A stretch of 64,000 nucleotides of DNA from Pseudomonas brassicacearum subsp. brassicacearum. Lineage in GTDB: Bacteria > Pseudomonadota > Gammaproteobacteria > Pseudomonadales > Pseudomonadaceae. Positions 38,357 to 47,430 of this stretch are shown piece by piece. Location: the NCBI RefSeq assembly GCF_008801605.1, contig NZ_VZPJ01000003.1:472761-536760 (forward strand). The letters are read 5' to 3'. Below the pieces are notes generated by a model, which saw nothing but the letters and a program-made list of their open reading frames with translations, had not been told where the DNA came from and searched no databases. Position numbers and translations under genes: made by a program. Numbering within the stretch: position 1 is the first letter of the stretch; every line of letters starts with the position of its first letter.

Positions 38357-39025
38357 AATTTACAGCTATCTGAAAGCCCCCGTGCCCCATGCCAAGCGGT
38401 GGCCTTCAGCGGAGGAGTACGCGCCACCACCACGGAGTAGCGCGTCTTTTTTTGGCTCGCTCGTGATCCAGATCATCCGCTCTGACCTAGTAAGCGACTT
38501 CAGGCCAGCTGGCGAAACCTGGCATCATGGGTCCTCCCTAGGGGCCGCCCCCTACACGGGTTATCAGACTCGCGAATTTCCTCCAGCTGAGTTTTTTCCT
38601 AGGATGTCTGTCTTTTTTTATCTTTGAACCCAACCAACATCGACGATTAAATCACTGTAAAAAACCTAATATTGGTGATTCAGGTTGTCGGAAAAAAAGT
38701 TCAAATAACAAAACTCGAAACGACAACTATTTGATTAAATTAGAAAATCCCCCATCCCTAGCGTAATCGGGGCTTAGTCCGTCATGACGCAATAAAAATA
38801 AGAAGTAAGAATCGACGTCGTCAGCGGCGGCGGTCAGGAACGTGGAAATCGCCACTGACGACGCTCCGCGTCAAGGAAATCCCCCGAAAATAGGCTAAAT
38901 TGTAGATCGATCATCCTCCTAAGGTCGAATTCATCCGACCCGAAAAATTGGAGCTAATTTTAACGATAAGATTTACTCGCCTTAAAAAATAGAGCCATAC
39001 AGATTCCAGCATGGAGCCATAACAT
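38357..39025. other. Non-coding region with long stem-loop
   Basis: AT-rich at 38620-38790. A 14-bp stem with one mismatch (38816-38829 with 38850-38863, CGTCGTCAGCGGCG type) and a 20-base loop has no T tract and so is not an ordinary terminator. It could be a single-strand initiation site or transfer origin. A frame at 38328-38627 starts inside the iterons and is considered spurious. Confidence 0.5.
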
Positions 39026-40864
39026 ATGTACATTGAAAGAGTCCAGATTGAAGAGGGTTTTCTCGATGGGGCGGACATTAACTTCTCAGCAGGGCTAAAC
39101 GTAATAATTGGAGCTAGAGGCACAGGAAAAACCTCCCTTATAGAACTTATAAGATTCTGCCTCGGCGTTGAGAACAACACATCAGACACAAACAAAAGAA
39201 GCAAAGAGCATGCACTCTCTGTATTAGGCTCAGGTCAAATAACCGTTACAGTGAGAGATAACAATAATTCAAAAATTACTGTAACGCGCTCGACAAACGA
39301 CCCTGCCCCCAGAACCACTGCCCCGTTTCTCAGACCGGTAATTTTTTCCCAGACAGAAATTGAAACTGTCGGACTGGAGGCAGCAGGAAGACTACGCCTA
39401 GTGGATGGTTTTGTTTCAAAGCCCGCAAGCGTCGATACCGAAGAGAGGGATTTAATATCCGCTTGCAGAGCTTATACTCTTCAGGTAGAAACGCTGCGCC
39501 GCGAAATAGATGACTTGGAACAAGGATTAACCAACCTACCGACATTGCAAAATGAACTTAATCTCCTACAGCCAGCGGAACAAGAGGTCGCTAATTCATC
39601 CAAAATACTTAGCAACAAGACAAATTTACTCAACGCACATTCAGCTTCGATTTCCCTTACAGCTGTGTACACCGAGCAAATTGATCGATTAAAAAACGAG
39701 GTTGCTGGTTGGTCTCATGAGATTAAACGATCCACTGACAACTCCCCCGTATTACCGGTCAATCTTGACCCTATGCGAGTAGCAACAATCGCTCCCATAC
39801 TTGACCGAATTAGCGGAGTAAAGGAGAGACTAAGCAAAGAGCTTAGCGAAGCCATCAGCATATATCACTTATTAGCCGAACTGCTTGCCGCTGCTTCAAA
39901 CGACAAGATACACCTTGAAGACATGGCCCGCCAACTTCGCCAGGAAGTCGAGACAATCCAGACCGGAGCTGGAACTGTTTTACGAAAAGCACAGGAACTC
40001 AGAGAACAAATAGCACGATTGCAATCCACCGAAACATACATAAGCGAAAAGAAAAAAATACTATCAGAAATATCAAACAAAAGGTCTATGACACTAGACG
40101 CACTAGATGCAATAAGAACCAATCGATTCAATCAGCGCCAAGCAGCTGTTAATCAACTAAACGGGCTCGTCGGACCAAACATAGCAATATCAGTTATAAA
40201 GAATGGTCAACACAAAACTTTTGCTAACGCAATCTCTGAGTCTCTAAGAGGTAGTGGATTGCGGTATGCTGAAATTGCTGACGCGATAGCTAAACAGATT
40301 AGCCCACGAGCTTTATTAGAGGCAGTGGATTCTTTTGATGTAAATCTGATCGCTACATCAACCGGAATCACCCCTGACAGAGCCTCTAGAATACTGTCAC
40401 ACCTGAAAACTTGCGAAATGGGTAATTTATCCACTACACCAATTGAAGATGAGGTATCGCTTAGATTGCTAGACGGTGGCTATTATAAAGACGTGAGCGA
40501 ACTTTCCACCGGGCAGCGCTGCACAGTAGTGCTCCCTCTAGTCCTGGCCCATATGAACAGAATGCTGATAGTCGATCAACCAGAAGACCATATTGATAAC
40601 GCTTTCATAGCAGACACGCTTATAAAAGTAATATTAGCAAGAGGTGGCCAAGGGCAGATCATACTTTCTACTCATAACCCTAATATCCCAGTATTAGGTG
40701 GGGCTGAAACGGTGGTTCACCTGGGGTCTGATGGGCGTAGAGGATTTAAACTATCCGCAGGTGGACTTTATGAGATTCCTATTGTTAACGCAATCAGCAC
40801 CGTGATGGAAGGCGGTGCGCAGGCATTTGAGACCAGGGCGAAATTTTATGGGAGTAACGGTTGA
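39026..40864 (+). CDS. SMC/RecF-like ABC ATPase (defence-cassette gene 1)
   Basis: 612 residues. N-terminal Walker A GARGTGKTS (29-37), a long coiled coil (about 140-350), ABC signature LSTGQR (493-498), Walker B with MLIVDQPEDHIDN (513-525) and H-loop STHNP (548-552). The DQPED form is common in SMC-like ATPases of conflict systems. AT-rich. The next gene starts at the base after the stop, so the products are probably made together. No nuclease domain is visible in this protein. Confidence 0.88.
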   Translation: MYIERVQIEEGFLDGADINFSAGLNVIIGARGTGKTSLIELIRFCLGVENNTSDTNKRSKEHALSVLGSGQITVTVRDNNNSKITVTRSTNDPAPRTTAPFLRPVIFSQTEIETVGLEAAGRLRLVDGFVSKPASVDTEERDLISACRAYTLQVETLRREIDDLEQGLTNLPTLQNELNLLQPAEQEVANSSKILSNKTNLLNAHSASISLTAVYTEQIDRLKNEVAGWSHEIKRSTDNSPVLPVNLDPMRVATIAPILDRISGVKERLSKELSEAISIYHLLAELLAAASNDKIHLEDMARQLRQEVETIQTGAGTVLRKAQELREQIARLQSTETYISEKKKILSEISNKRSMTLDALDAIRTNRFNQRQAAVNQLNGLVGPNIAISVIKNGQHKTFANAISESLRGSGLRYAEIADAIAKQISPRALLEAVDSFDVNLIATSTGITPDRASRILSHLKTCEMGNLSTTPIEDEVSLRLLDGGYYKDVSELSTGQRCTVVLPLVLAHMNRMLIVDQPEDHIDNAFIADTLIKVILARGGQGQIILSTHNPNIPVLGGAETVVHLGSDGRRGFKLSAGGLYEIPIVNAISTVMEGGAQAFETRAKFYGSNG

Positions 40865-41749
40865 ATGACTCGAGATGAGGCCTTTCAAGCACTTGCAAAT
40901 GCATCGGCTCACTCTAGATTCGAGGCAGTAAGAACCCTTGAATCTCTAGCCCTATCTTCCGATGTTGCTTACCTATTGAAAGCCAAGTCCAAAGAAACCG
41001 ACTTCTATGTAAACAAAAGACTTCAAATGCTGATTGAAAAAATCAGTCGCGAACCTGCCAGCCAACCCAATGAGGAGGAGGAATATAAAATACCCTTTGA
41101 ACTACAACTAAAAATAAAATCTGAAGCTATTGAGTGGGTATCAGGCCTACTGTTACACGAAATAGGTTCCAAACTTGGCCTACTTGCTGGAGCGATCGAG
41201 CATGAAGTTCCTAACTATCAAGACTCTACTGCCAAACGCAGGATTGAAAGCCTTCAGGATACGTTTGACGGCATTGAACAATTAAAGAAGGCCACTTCAA
41301 CACCCCGACCAGTGGAAATGGATTTAGCAAATTTTATCGATGAATTGGTCTCACTAGAAACTGAAAACTTTGAAATAGATCATTATTTACTTGGCAGAAA
41401 ACCTTTAGTCATATTTTGCGACCGAAGCCTGTTAACACTTGCATTGTGCAATGGCGTAAAGAACGCGATAGAAGCCTCCATCTTAGTTGCGGACCATCGT
41501 CGCCCGGTAATCACACTAAGCTGGGGTATAACTGATCGAGACTATTGGATAACTGTCACCGACTCAGGGCCAGGAGTTCTAGAAAGCGCGGGCTCTTTTA
41601 AATTGGGAGAGTCTTCAAAGCCTGGACATCTTGGATTTGGTCTAGGAATTGCGAAGCAAGCTATGGAGACACTCCGAGGTAGCGTGTCTTTACAAAATTC
41701 CGGCGGCGGCGGAACGGTTTATGAACTTAGATGGAGCCTGAGTATATGA
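40865..41749 (+). CDS. Soluble histidine kinase (defence-cassette gene 2)
   Basis: 294 residues, no membrane segment. Residues 1-62 are helical and may be a short repeat domain. The dimerisation helix carries LLLHEIGSKLG with H98-E99 as probable phosphorylation site. The HATPase domain has N-box NGVKNAIEAS (196-205), G1 DSGPG (233-237) and G2 GFGLGIAK (257-264). Starts immediately after the ATPase stop and overlaps the response-regulator gene by four bases. It probably phosphorylates D53 of the next protein, with input from the ATPase rather than a membrane sensor. Confidence 0.85.
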   Translation: MTRDEAFQALANASAHSRFEAVRTLESLALSSDVAYLLKAKSKETDFYVNKRLQMLIEKISREPASQPNEEEEYKIPFELQLKIKSEAIEWVSGLLLHEIGSKLGLLAGAIEHEVPNYQDSTAKRRIESLQDTFDGIEQLKKATSTPRPVEMDLANFIDELVSLETENFEIDHYLLGRKPLVIFCDRSLLTLALCNGVKNAIEASILVADHRRPVITLSWGITDRDYWITVTDSGPGVLESAGSFKLGESSKPGHLGFGLGIAKQAMETLRGSVSLQNSGGGGTVYELRWSLSI

Positions 41750-43155
41750 ACATTTTAATAATAGAAGACGATCCAGACTTCGTGGAGGATATTACACGTA
41801 GAGTTTCGGCAATTTGTAGAGACCCTGTATACACAATCACCTCAAGCAAAGACACTGCAATTTTTGAAATTCAAAATAATTTCTTTGATTTAATACTTCT
41901 GGATTTACGCATTCCGTCTTTGCAAAATGCCATGGACAGTGATCCAGAAAATGGCAGAGCCGTTTTATATTTTTCTCTAGCTAATGCTCCCGGAACCCCA
42001 TTATTCATCCTCACAGGCTCATCTGCGGAAGATTTTTTGCCAGAGATCTGGGAACTTAACAGCAAAGTAGATATTTGGGGCCAAGGGGAGCCTCTGCAGA
42101 TCATTGGTTTCCAGCAAAAACATCGCATTACACAACTTGACGGAAAAATAGCATCCTATATCCATGGATGCGTTAATGCTTGTGACATAGAACTCCATAC
42201 ATCTCAGAATCTTCCCATCCCTGTATCAAGACTGATCAAAATATTTACGAAGACTGTTGGCGGCTGTTTCTGCGCTGTCGAGAACATCCCGGGCGGCTTG
42301 TCGGGGGCGCACGTCTTCAGCCTGGTGGTTACCGATGGGCAAGGTGCGAAGATTCATGACGCCATAGCAAAGCTTGGAAGTCGATCAACCATTCAAAATG
42401 AAGTTGATCGCTATGACCGTTTTATTGTGCGCTTAGATCCCAGGGCAACACCTAGAAAGCTTCACGTTTTGAATTACGGCGCCCGTGATATATCCGGAGT
42501 CTTCTACAGCTTAGCGAATGCTTATACACGCAATGCCTTTTCTTTCATATTAGATCAGCCGGCGCCGCTTATTGAATCAACGATAGAGCTAATGAACAAT
42601 TGGCGCTCTGCCGCTTACCAGAGACGCTTAACAATAAAAGACATTCGCCGGCACTTTATAAGTGATGAAAAGTTTTCAGACATTCGCAAACTGATCCAAC
42701 ATGCCTGGATAGAAAACTTTGAAGAAAATCTTATACAAGTTAATTGGGGATGCACACACAGCGACTTACATGGTTACAATGTATTGGTGAGTGAGACCCG
42801 AGCACCGATACTAATTGACTACGGAGACGTCGCAGAATCCGCATGCAGTGTAGACCCTATAACGTTAGAGCTAAGCTCTATTTTTCATGTTAACGGGCCA
42901 TTTAAAGATGGCGACTGGCCCTCAGAAGAAACTGCTCTATTATGGGGGCAGGAGGGATACGTTGATGATCTCTGCCCTGCCCCTGAGTTTTTCCACAGTT
43001 GCCGGGAATGGGCCATAAAAGCGGCAGTCGGGCGAAGAGAGCGCTCTGCTGTGGCTTACGGCTATTTAGTACGACAGCTAAAGTATACAGACTGCAATCA
43101 GTCATTAGTGAACGCGCTGCTTCTAGGCGTCAAACAATTGTATGACGCTACCTGA
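41746..43155 (+). CDS. Response regulator fused to APH-like kinase domain (defence-cassette gene 3)
   Basis: 469 residues from ATG 41746. Receiver domain 1-120 with E7-D8-D9, phosphoacceptor D53 (LILLDLRIP) and T90. The usual late Lys is not evident (WGQGEP). Residues about 170-460 resemble aminoglycoside-phosphotransferase/choline-kinase folds: a glycine-rich loop GGLSGAHVF, catalytic loop H338-S-D340-L-H342-xx-N345 and metal-binding D358-Y-G. The output therefore appears to be a small-molecule or protein kinase controlled by phosphorelay, not a DNA-binding domain. I know of no characterised protein with this arrangement. Confidence 0.8.
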   Translation: MNILIIEDDPDFVEDITRRVSAICRDPVYTITSSKDTAIFEIQNNFFDLILLDLRIPSLQNAMDSDPENGRAVLYFSLANAPGTPLFILTGSSAEDFLPEIWELNSKVDIWGQGEPLQIIGFQQKHRITQLDGKIASYIHGCVNACDIELHTSQNLPIPVSRLIKIFTKTVGGCFCAVENIPGGLSGAHVFSLVVTDGQGAKIHDAIAKLGSRSTIQNEVDRYDRFIVRLDPRATPRKLHVLNYGARDISGVFYSLANAYTRNAFSFILDQPAPLIESTIELMNNWRSAAYQRRLTIKDIRRHFISDEKFSDIRKLIQHAWIENFEENLIQVNWGCTHSDLHGYNVLVSETRAPILIDYGDVAESACSVDPITLELSSIFHVNGPFKDGDWPSEETALLWGQEGYVDDLCPAPEFFHSCREWAIKAAVGRRERSAVAYGYLVRQLKYTDCNQSLVNALLLGVKQLYDAT

Positions 43156-43224
43156 TGACTTAATTTCCTATGCCATAAACGTGCATCAAGAACCCGGCAT
43201 CCATTCCACGCGGCGGTATTATGC

Positions 43225-44397
43225 TCACTTGGATATCGGCCGGACAAATTTTCTTGACACCCATCCTTCTATTTCAATTCCTTCATGCTTGTAGATTACG
43301 AGTAACCAATCACGATTATCTGAGTCAACCACCTCAAGTGGAGCGAATTTAGGTAGGGTAATAATTACCTCCCTCTTCATTGCTGGGCCTTCTCGAAGAT
43401 TTACCTTATCTGCTTTAGTCAATCTAATGCTATTTGCAAGTGCTGGCGGCACATCGCATAGCTCACGACGTACAAACTTAAGCGCTTGGGCTAAAGAATC
43501 AAACGCACGAAGTCGCAGTTCTATATCGCAGACCGATTCACGAAAATCATTCCACTTGCTTATGCCTTCATATAACAGGTAAAGATTACCGATAAGTAAT
43601 AAGAGGAGAGCCACAGCAGGTGCAGTTAACCTCTGTTGGCTGCCACTCCCCCCCAGAGCTTGAACAACTTCCGCCTCAATGCCCTTTAGATCAGGGGGAT
43701 TTTCTGTTAAATCATAAGAGACCTCTTCTTCTCCGTACGTGTCGATCAAAGCTTGAAGTCTTGCATGGTCAATTGACGACAGGCGTTCGAAAATTGGTAG
43801 TTGTTGAAGGTTTTCAAAACTACCCAAAACAGATTTCAGAGACGCCGAAAAGCTAAGCGCATCCCTCATTGCGGTCACCGCTTTAACTGACTCAGCTTGA
43901 AACATTACTTTATTCAAACTGTGGAGCGATGCAGCGCTTTGTTGCGAAAATGAATAGGCAAGCTTTTCGGACCGCGAAGCCAGTTCCTGGAGCTCGCGTG
44001 AAGGCTTCAGCATCTTCTCAGTCGCGAGCAACGCAGCAGATAGTTCCCTAGAGGGCTGAAGCAGACGATCCGTTGCCTCCAAAAACGATTGCATTTGTAA
44101 GGAAGGAAGCCTAATCCTTTGTGTTGCTTCCATAACGGCTTGGACAGCCGCCGAGGGCCGAAGCATTTTTTCCATTTTCTCCGTAAGCCTCTGTATTTCC
44201 GTTGACTGGCCTATATATCTTTCGATGGATTGAGCAGACAGTTGTATCCCGAGTGTTTGGCAATGTGGCGCATAGCAATTGGGATCATCTGCATTTAAAG
44301 ACACCGTTGGCGCGGCCGCAGAGGTACTCACCTTTCCTGGGGCTTCAGCATGAATCCCCTCGCTAGGTTGCTTTCCGCTCTTTCTCTCACTGGCCAT
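43225..44397 (-). CDS. SH3-domain membrane protein with helical repeats
   Basis: 390 residues from ATG 44397 (GAGAAGG just upstream); starts at 44457 or 44487 are possible. Residues about 75-150 contain four related repeats of about 22 residues with the pattern L-x-PS-x8-AT-x3-L (MLRPSAAVQAVMEAT, LLQPSRELSAALLAT, MLKPSRELQ). One transmembrane segment (AVALLLLLIGNLYLLYEG) precedes a C-terminal bacterial SH3 domain (VNLREGPAMKREVI ... EGWVSRKFVRPI). It converges on the kinase trio. Function unknown. Confidence 0.65.
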   Translation of the reverse strand: MASERKSGKQPSEGIHAEAPGKVSTSAAAPTVSLNADDPNCYAPHCQTLGIQLSAQSIERYIGQSTEIQRLTEKMEKMLRPSAAVQAVMEATQRIRLPSLQMQSFLEATDRLLQPSRELSAALLATEKMLKPSRELQELASRSEKLAYSFSQQSAASLHSLNKVMFQAESVKAVTAMRDALSFSASLKSVLGSFENLQQLPIFERLSSIDHARLQALIDTYGEEEVSYDLTENPPDLKGIEAEVVQALGGSGSQQRLTAPAVALLLLLIGNLYLLYEGISKWNDFRESVCDIELRLRAFDSLAQALKFVRRELCDVPPALANSIRLTKADKVNLREGPAMKREVIITLPKFAPLEVVDSDNRDWLLVIYKHEGIEIEGWVSRKFVRPISK

Positions 44398-44611
44398 CAG
44401 CCTTCTCTCTCTAACGATTAATAATATTTCGTCGTAGACGGGGACGGAAATTGACATCGCCGACGCGACTTCGAGCAGTATATGCATAGACGTTGAGAAT
44501 CAGCACAGCAGCTGAAGGCGTGTATCGCTAACTGTATCCCCGAAGTTCAAATGGCCCTGAGCGCCACGGATTATGTGCTATGGTCGAGTCTCCCTCGGCT
44601 CCATCTTAAAG

Positions 44612-44639
44612 AAAGACCTTGAATTCAAGGTCTTTTTTT
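44612..44639. terminator. Palindromic terminator
   Basis: Perfect 24-base palindrome centred on GAATTC (44612-44635, AAAGACCTTGAA and its complement), followed by further T residues to 44639. Could terminate in either direction. Confidence 0.75.
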
Positions 44640-45144
44640 CGTCTGCAGGAAAGTTGCTTTTCGCGGCTAACGCAGTTCCTAACCAATCCCCACCCGCTTT
44701 TGTGGCGAAGGGATTTATCCCCGCTGGGCCGCGAAGCGACCCCAACGACCAAACCTCTGGCATGGAAGAATCTGTGGCCAGTAAGAACCCGTGGCGAGGG
44801 AGCTTGCTCCCGCCTGAGCGCAAAGCGCTCACAAAAATGTCACAGCCCCCACCGATGCTCCGCCTTGCGACGTCCAATTGATCCACCGCCCCTCCTCACC
44901 CGCTGACAAAGGATGTCGAACTGGGTTGAGCAAAGAGGATCTACAGAGGTGGCACAGAACATCCGAGGGGCGCTGGACATACTGGATGGGAATGCAGGTT
45001 TCATCACCCTTGCCCTCACCTCACTGTCGGCAGAAGGTCGGGCAAAGAAATGTCTACCAGGCAGAATGGCAACGCACCACCAACCAACTGGTGGGGCTTT
45101 ACCTTGCGGGGATACCACGATATCAATAGGCAGAAGCATACGGC

Positions 45145-45164
45145 GTGTATGCCTACATGTATGC
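45145..45164. promoter_or_regulatory. GTGTATGC repeats near attR
   Basis: GTGTATGC at 45145-45152 and ATGTATGC at 45157-45164, with spacing matching the pair at 28426-28445. Likely the right-end counterpart of the integrase arm sites. Confidence 0.5.
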
Positions 45165-45234
45165 CCAACTGAAAACAAACACAAAAATCCATTTGAATAC
45201 AGCATCTTACGATATCAGTTCAAATGAATGTGTA

Positions 45235-45245
45235 CCACCAAGTAC
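45235..45245. repeat. attR core
   Basis: CCACCAAGTAC, identical to attL in the tRNA 3' end. Confidence 0.85.
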
Positions 45246-45250
45246 TAAAA

Positions 45251-45280
45251 ACGGCCTATCGAAAGATAGGCCGTTTTTTT
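45251..45280 (+). terminator. Displaced tRNA-Met terminator
   Basis: CGGCCTATC (45252-45260), loop GAAA, GATAGGCCG (45265-45273), then seven T. It lies six bases beyond attR, where the tRNA's own terminator should be if the element were excised. Confidence 0.85.
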
Positions 45281-45414
45281 ATGCCTCGAGAAAAGTGCCT
45301 GTCCTCTCAGGATTTGGTTGCCCCCCTGTGGCGAGAGGCCTTGTTGATTTGCGCCACACGCCTCGCATCGCTACAGTCGATCTCCATACCCCTGGCCCAC
45401 GGATGGAGCGACAC

Positions 45415-47259
45415 GTGCTTATAGATCTGAAACCAAACCTTCATCGTCTTTCAGCCGTTTCGTTGCTGGCTGTCGCGCTAACGCTTAGCGCCTGCAAGGC
45501 CCCGCCCTCCTCCTCCGCCACACCGGCATTGCCCGCTCCGCCGGAAATCACCTCAGGCTACCGCACCGATGTGCAGACCCGTTACGCCGACAAGCACATG
45601 GCGGCCGCGGCCAACCCGTTGGCGGCCGAGGCCGGGCGGGAGATGTTGCGACGTGGCGGCTCGGCCATCGACGCGGCGATTGCGATGCAAGCGGTACTGA
45701 CGCTGGTGGAGCCGCAATCTTCAGGCATCGGCGGCGGCGCGTTCATTGTGCTGTGGGATGGCGAGGCCGTGCGCACCTACGACGGTCGCGAAACGGCACC
45801 GGCTGGCGCCACCGAAAGACTTTTCCTGCAAGCCGACGGCAAACCCATGCCGTTTACCGCCGCTCAGATCGGCGGCCGCTCCGTGGGTACGCCGGGGGTG
45901 CTGCGCGCCCTGGAACTGGCCCATCGCAAACACGGGCGCCTGAAATGGGCGACACTGTTCGAGCCGGCCATCGCGCTGGCAGAGCAGGGTTTTGCAATCT
46001 CGCCCAGGCTGCATTCGTTGATCGCGACCGATCCGTCCCTGCCGGGCTCGCCGGATATGGCCGCCTACTTCCTGAACGCCGATGGCAGCCCGAAAGCCGC
46101 CGGTACGACACTGAAGAATCCAGCCTTGGCCGGCGTGCTCAAGCGCATCGCCAAAGAAGGCCCGGATGCGTTGTACAAAGGGCCGGTGGCCGAGGAGATG
46201 GTCGCCAAGGTGCGAGGTCACGCCAATCCCGGCAGCCTTTCGCTCAATGACCTCCAGGGCTACGCCGCCCGAGAGCGCGCGCCGTTGTGCTCCGACTACA
46301 AGCGCTGGCAAGTGTGCGGCATGGCCCCCCCTTCTTCTGGCGGGATCGCCTTGGCGCAGATCCTCGGGACATTGCAGGCCCTGGAACAACGCGACAGCCA
46401 CAATGCCCTCGCGCCGTTGAAACCACTCAAGACCGAAAAACCCGCCGGCCTCGAGCCCGCGCCCGAGGCGGCGCACTTGATCGCTGAAGCGGAACGCCTG
46501 GCCTACGCTGACCGCGCCCAGTACGTCGCCGACTCGGATTTTGTTCCCGTGCCGGTCAAAGGCCTGGTCGACCCGGGCTATCTGGCCAGCCGCGCAGGCC
46601 TGATCGGCGCACGCAGCATGGGCGTCGCCAAGCCCGGGACACCGCCGGGCATTCAAGTGGCCTATGCGCCGGACCGTTCGCCACTGCGCATTTCCACCTC
46701 GCAAGTGGTGGCGGTGGATGACCAGGGCGGTGCAGTGTCCATGACCACCACGGTGGAATCGGCGTTTGGCTCGCACTTGATGGTCCAGGGTTTCATGCTC
46801 AACAACCAGATGACTGACTTCTCGTTCATCCCTGAAGAAAACGGGCAAAAAGTCGCCAACCGCGTCGAACCCGGCAAACGCCCGCGCTCGTCCATGGCGC
46901 CGACGCTGATCTTCGATCGTCAAAGTGGTGAGCTGCTGGCCGCTGTTGGTTCACCGGGCGGCTCGCAAATTATCGAATACGTCGCCAAGTCAGTGATTGG
47001 CCTGCTCGACTGGAACCTGGACCCGCAAACCGCCATCAACTTCCCCAACTTCGGCAGCCGCAACGGCCCCACCGAACTGGAAAAGGGGCAGTTCAGCCCG
47101 ACGCTGATCCAGGCGCTGAAAGACAAAGGCCATGCGGTAAGCGAGATCGACATGAACAGCGGCACCCAGGCGATCGTCCGGGTGCGTGATGCACAAGGGA
47201 AAACGTCGCTGGCCGGCGGCGCGGACCCGCGGCGCGAAGGTGCCGCGCTGGGGGATTGA
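45415..47259 (+). CDS. ggt: Gamma-glutamyltransferase
   Basis: 614 residues from GTG 45415, chosen because GGAG lies six bases upstream; ATG 45403 has no such site. The signal sequence includes a lipobox-like LSAC. The enzyme transfers or hydrolyses the gamma-glutamyl group of glutathione in the periplasm. Self-cleavage gives two subunits at the conserved Thr in GGAVSMTTTVES. Substrate-site elements GGGAFIVLWDG, SSGIGGGAF and PGKRPRSSMAPT are visible. It is complete; the element inserted upstream, so its native promoter may now lie close to attR. Confidence 0.93.
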   Translation: MLIDLKPNLHRLSAVSLLAVALTLSACKAPPSSSATPALPAPPEITSGYRTDVQTRYADKHMAAAANPLAAEAGREMLRRGGSAIDAAIAMQAVLTLVEPQSSGIGGGAFIVLWDGEAVRTYDGRETAPAGATERLFLQADGKPMPFTAAQIGGRSVGTPGVLRALELAHRKHGRLKWATLFEPAIALAEQGFAISPRLHSLIATDPSLPGSPDMAAYFLNADGSPKAAGTTLKNPALAGVLKRIAKEGPDALYKGPVAEEMVAKVRGHANPGSLSLNDLQGYAARERAPLCSDYKRWQVCGMAPPSSGGIALAQILGTLQALEQRDSHNALAPLKPLKTEKPAGLEPAPEAAHLIAEAERLAYADRAQYVADSDFVPVPVKGLVDPGYLASRAGLIGARSMGVAKPGTPPGIQVAYAPDRSPLRISTSQVVAVDDQGGAVSMTTTVESAFGSHLMVQGFMLNNQMTDFSFIPEENGQKVANRVEPGKRPRSSMAPTLIFDRQSGELLAAVGSPGGSQIIEYVAKSVIGLLDWNLDPQTAINFPNFGSRNGPTELEKGQFSPTLIQALKDKGHAVSEIDMNSGTQAIVRVRDAQGKTSLAGGADPRREGAALGD

Positions 47260-47313
47260 GCGCTCGCCGATCAGGTTGAGTCAGCGTGCAAGGATGTTGA
47301 ATGTGTGGCCGCC

Positions 47314-47406
47314 ATCGCGAGCAAGCTCGCTCCCACAGGAGGTGGCGGCGAACACAATATCAAGGCTATTCAGGGAGAACTGTGGGAGCGAGCCTGCTCG
47401 CGATGG
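47314..47406. repeat. REPIN pair
   Basis: Inverted REPs at 47314-47339 and 47381-47406 between the convergent ggt and BdlA-like genes. Confidence 0.88.
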
Positions 47407-47430
47407 TGGCGGCTCGCTCAGCAGTTTTCC

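Larger units (their letters stand above)
44488..45234. other. Right end of the element, non-coding
   Basis: Contains a strong palindromic terminator (44612-44639), a REP-like GTGGCGAGGGAGC hairpin (44791-44813) of chromosomal type, and GTGTATGC sites near attR. The short frames present overlap these repeats and have no family features. Confidence 0.55.
28306..45245. mobile_element. P4-like integrative element inserted at tRNA-Met, about 16.9 kb
   Basis: Bounded by the direct repeat CCACCAAGTAC (28306-28316 inside the tRNA 3' end; 45235-45245), with the adjacent TGTGTA roughly conserved on both sides. The integrase gene is adjacent to attL. The cargo differs in base composition from the backbone. 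A tRNA-type terminator sits directly beyond attR. Content: integrase, AlpA-like regulators, immunity-type RNA, DUF3077, TOPRIM-DUF927 primase-helicase, iterons and AT-rich accessory genes. No capsid, terminase, relaxase or secretion genes were seen, so transfer would depend on a helper. Confidence 0.88.

Noticed and set aside
38328..38627. ORF beginning MEHMEHAEH
   Set aside because: The N-terminus is the translated right iteron array, and the rest has no domain or codon pattern of a gene.
44560..44610. Sequence resembling a tRNA 3' end (TCGAGTCTCCCTCGGCTCCA) before the palindromic terminator
   Set aside because: No cloverleaf or proper T-arm could be built upstream. It may be a remnant, but it cannot be supported as a tRNA or a second att site.
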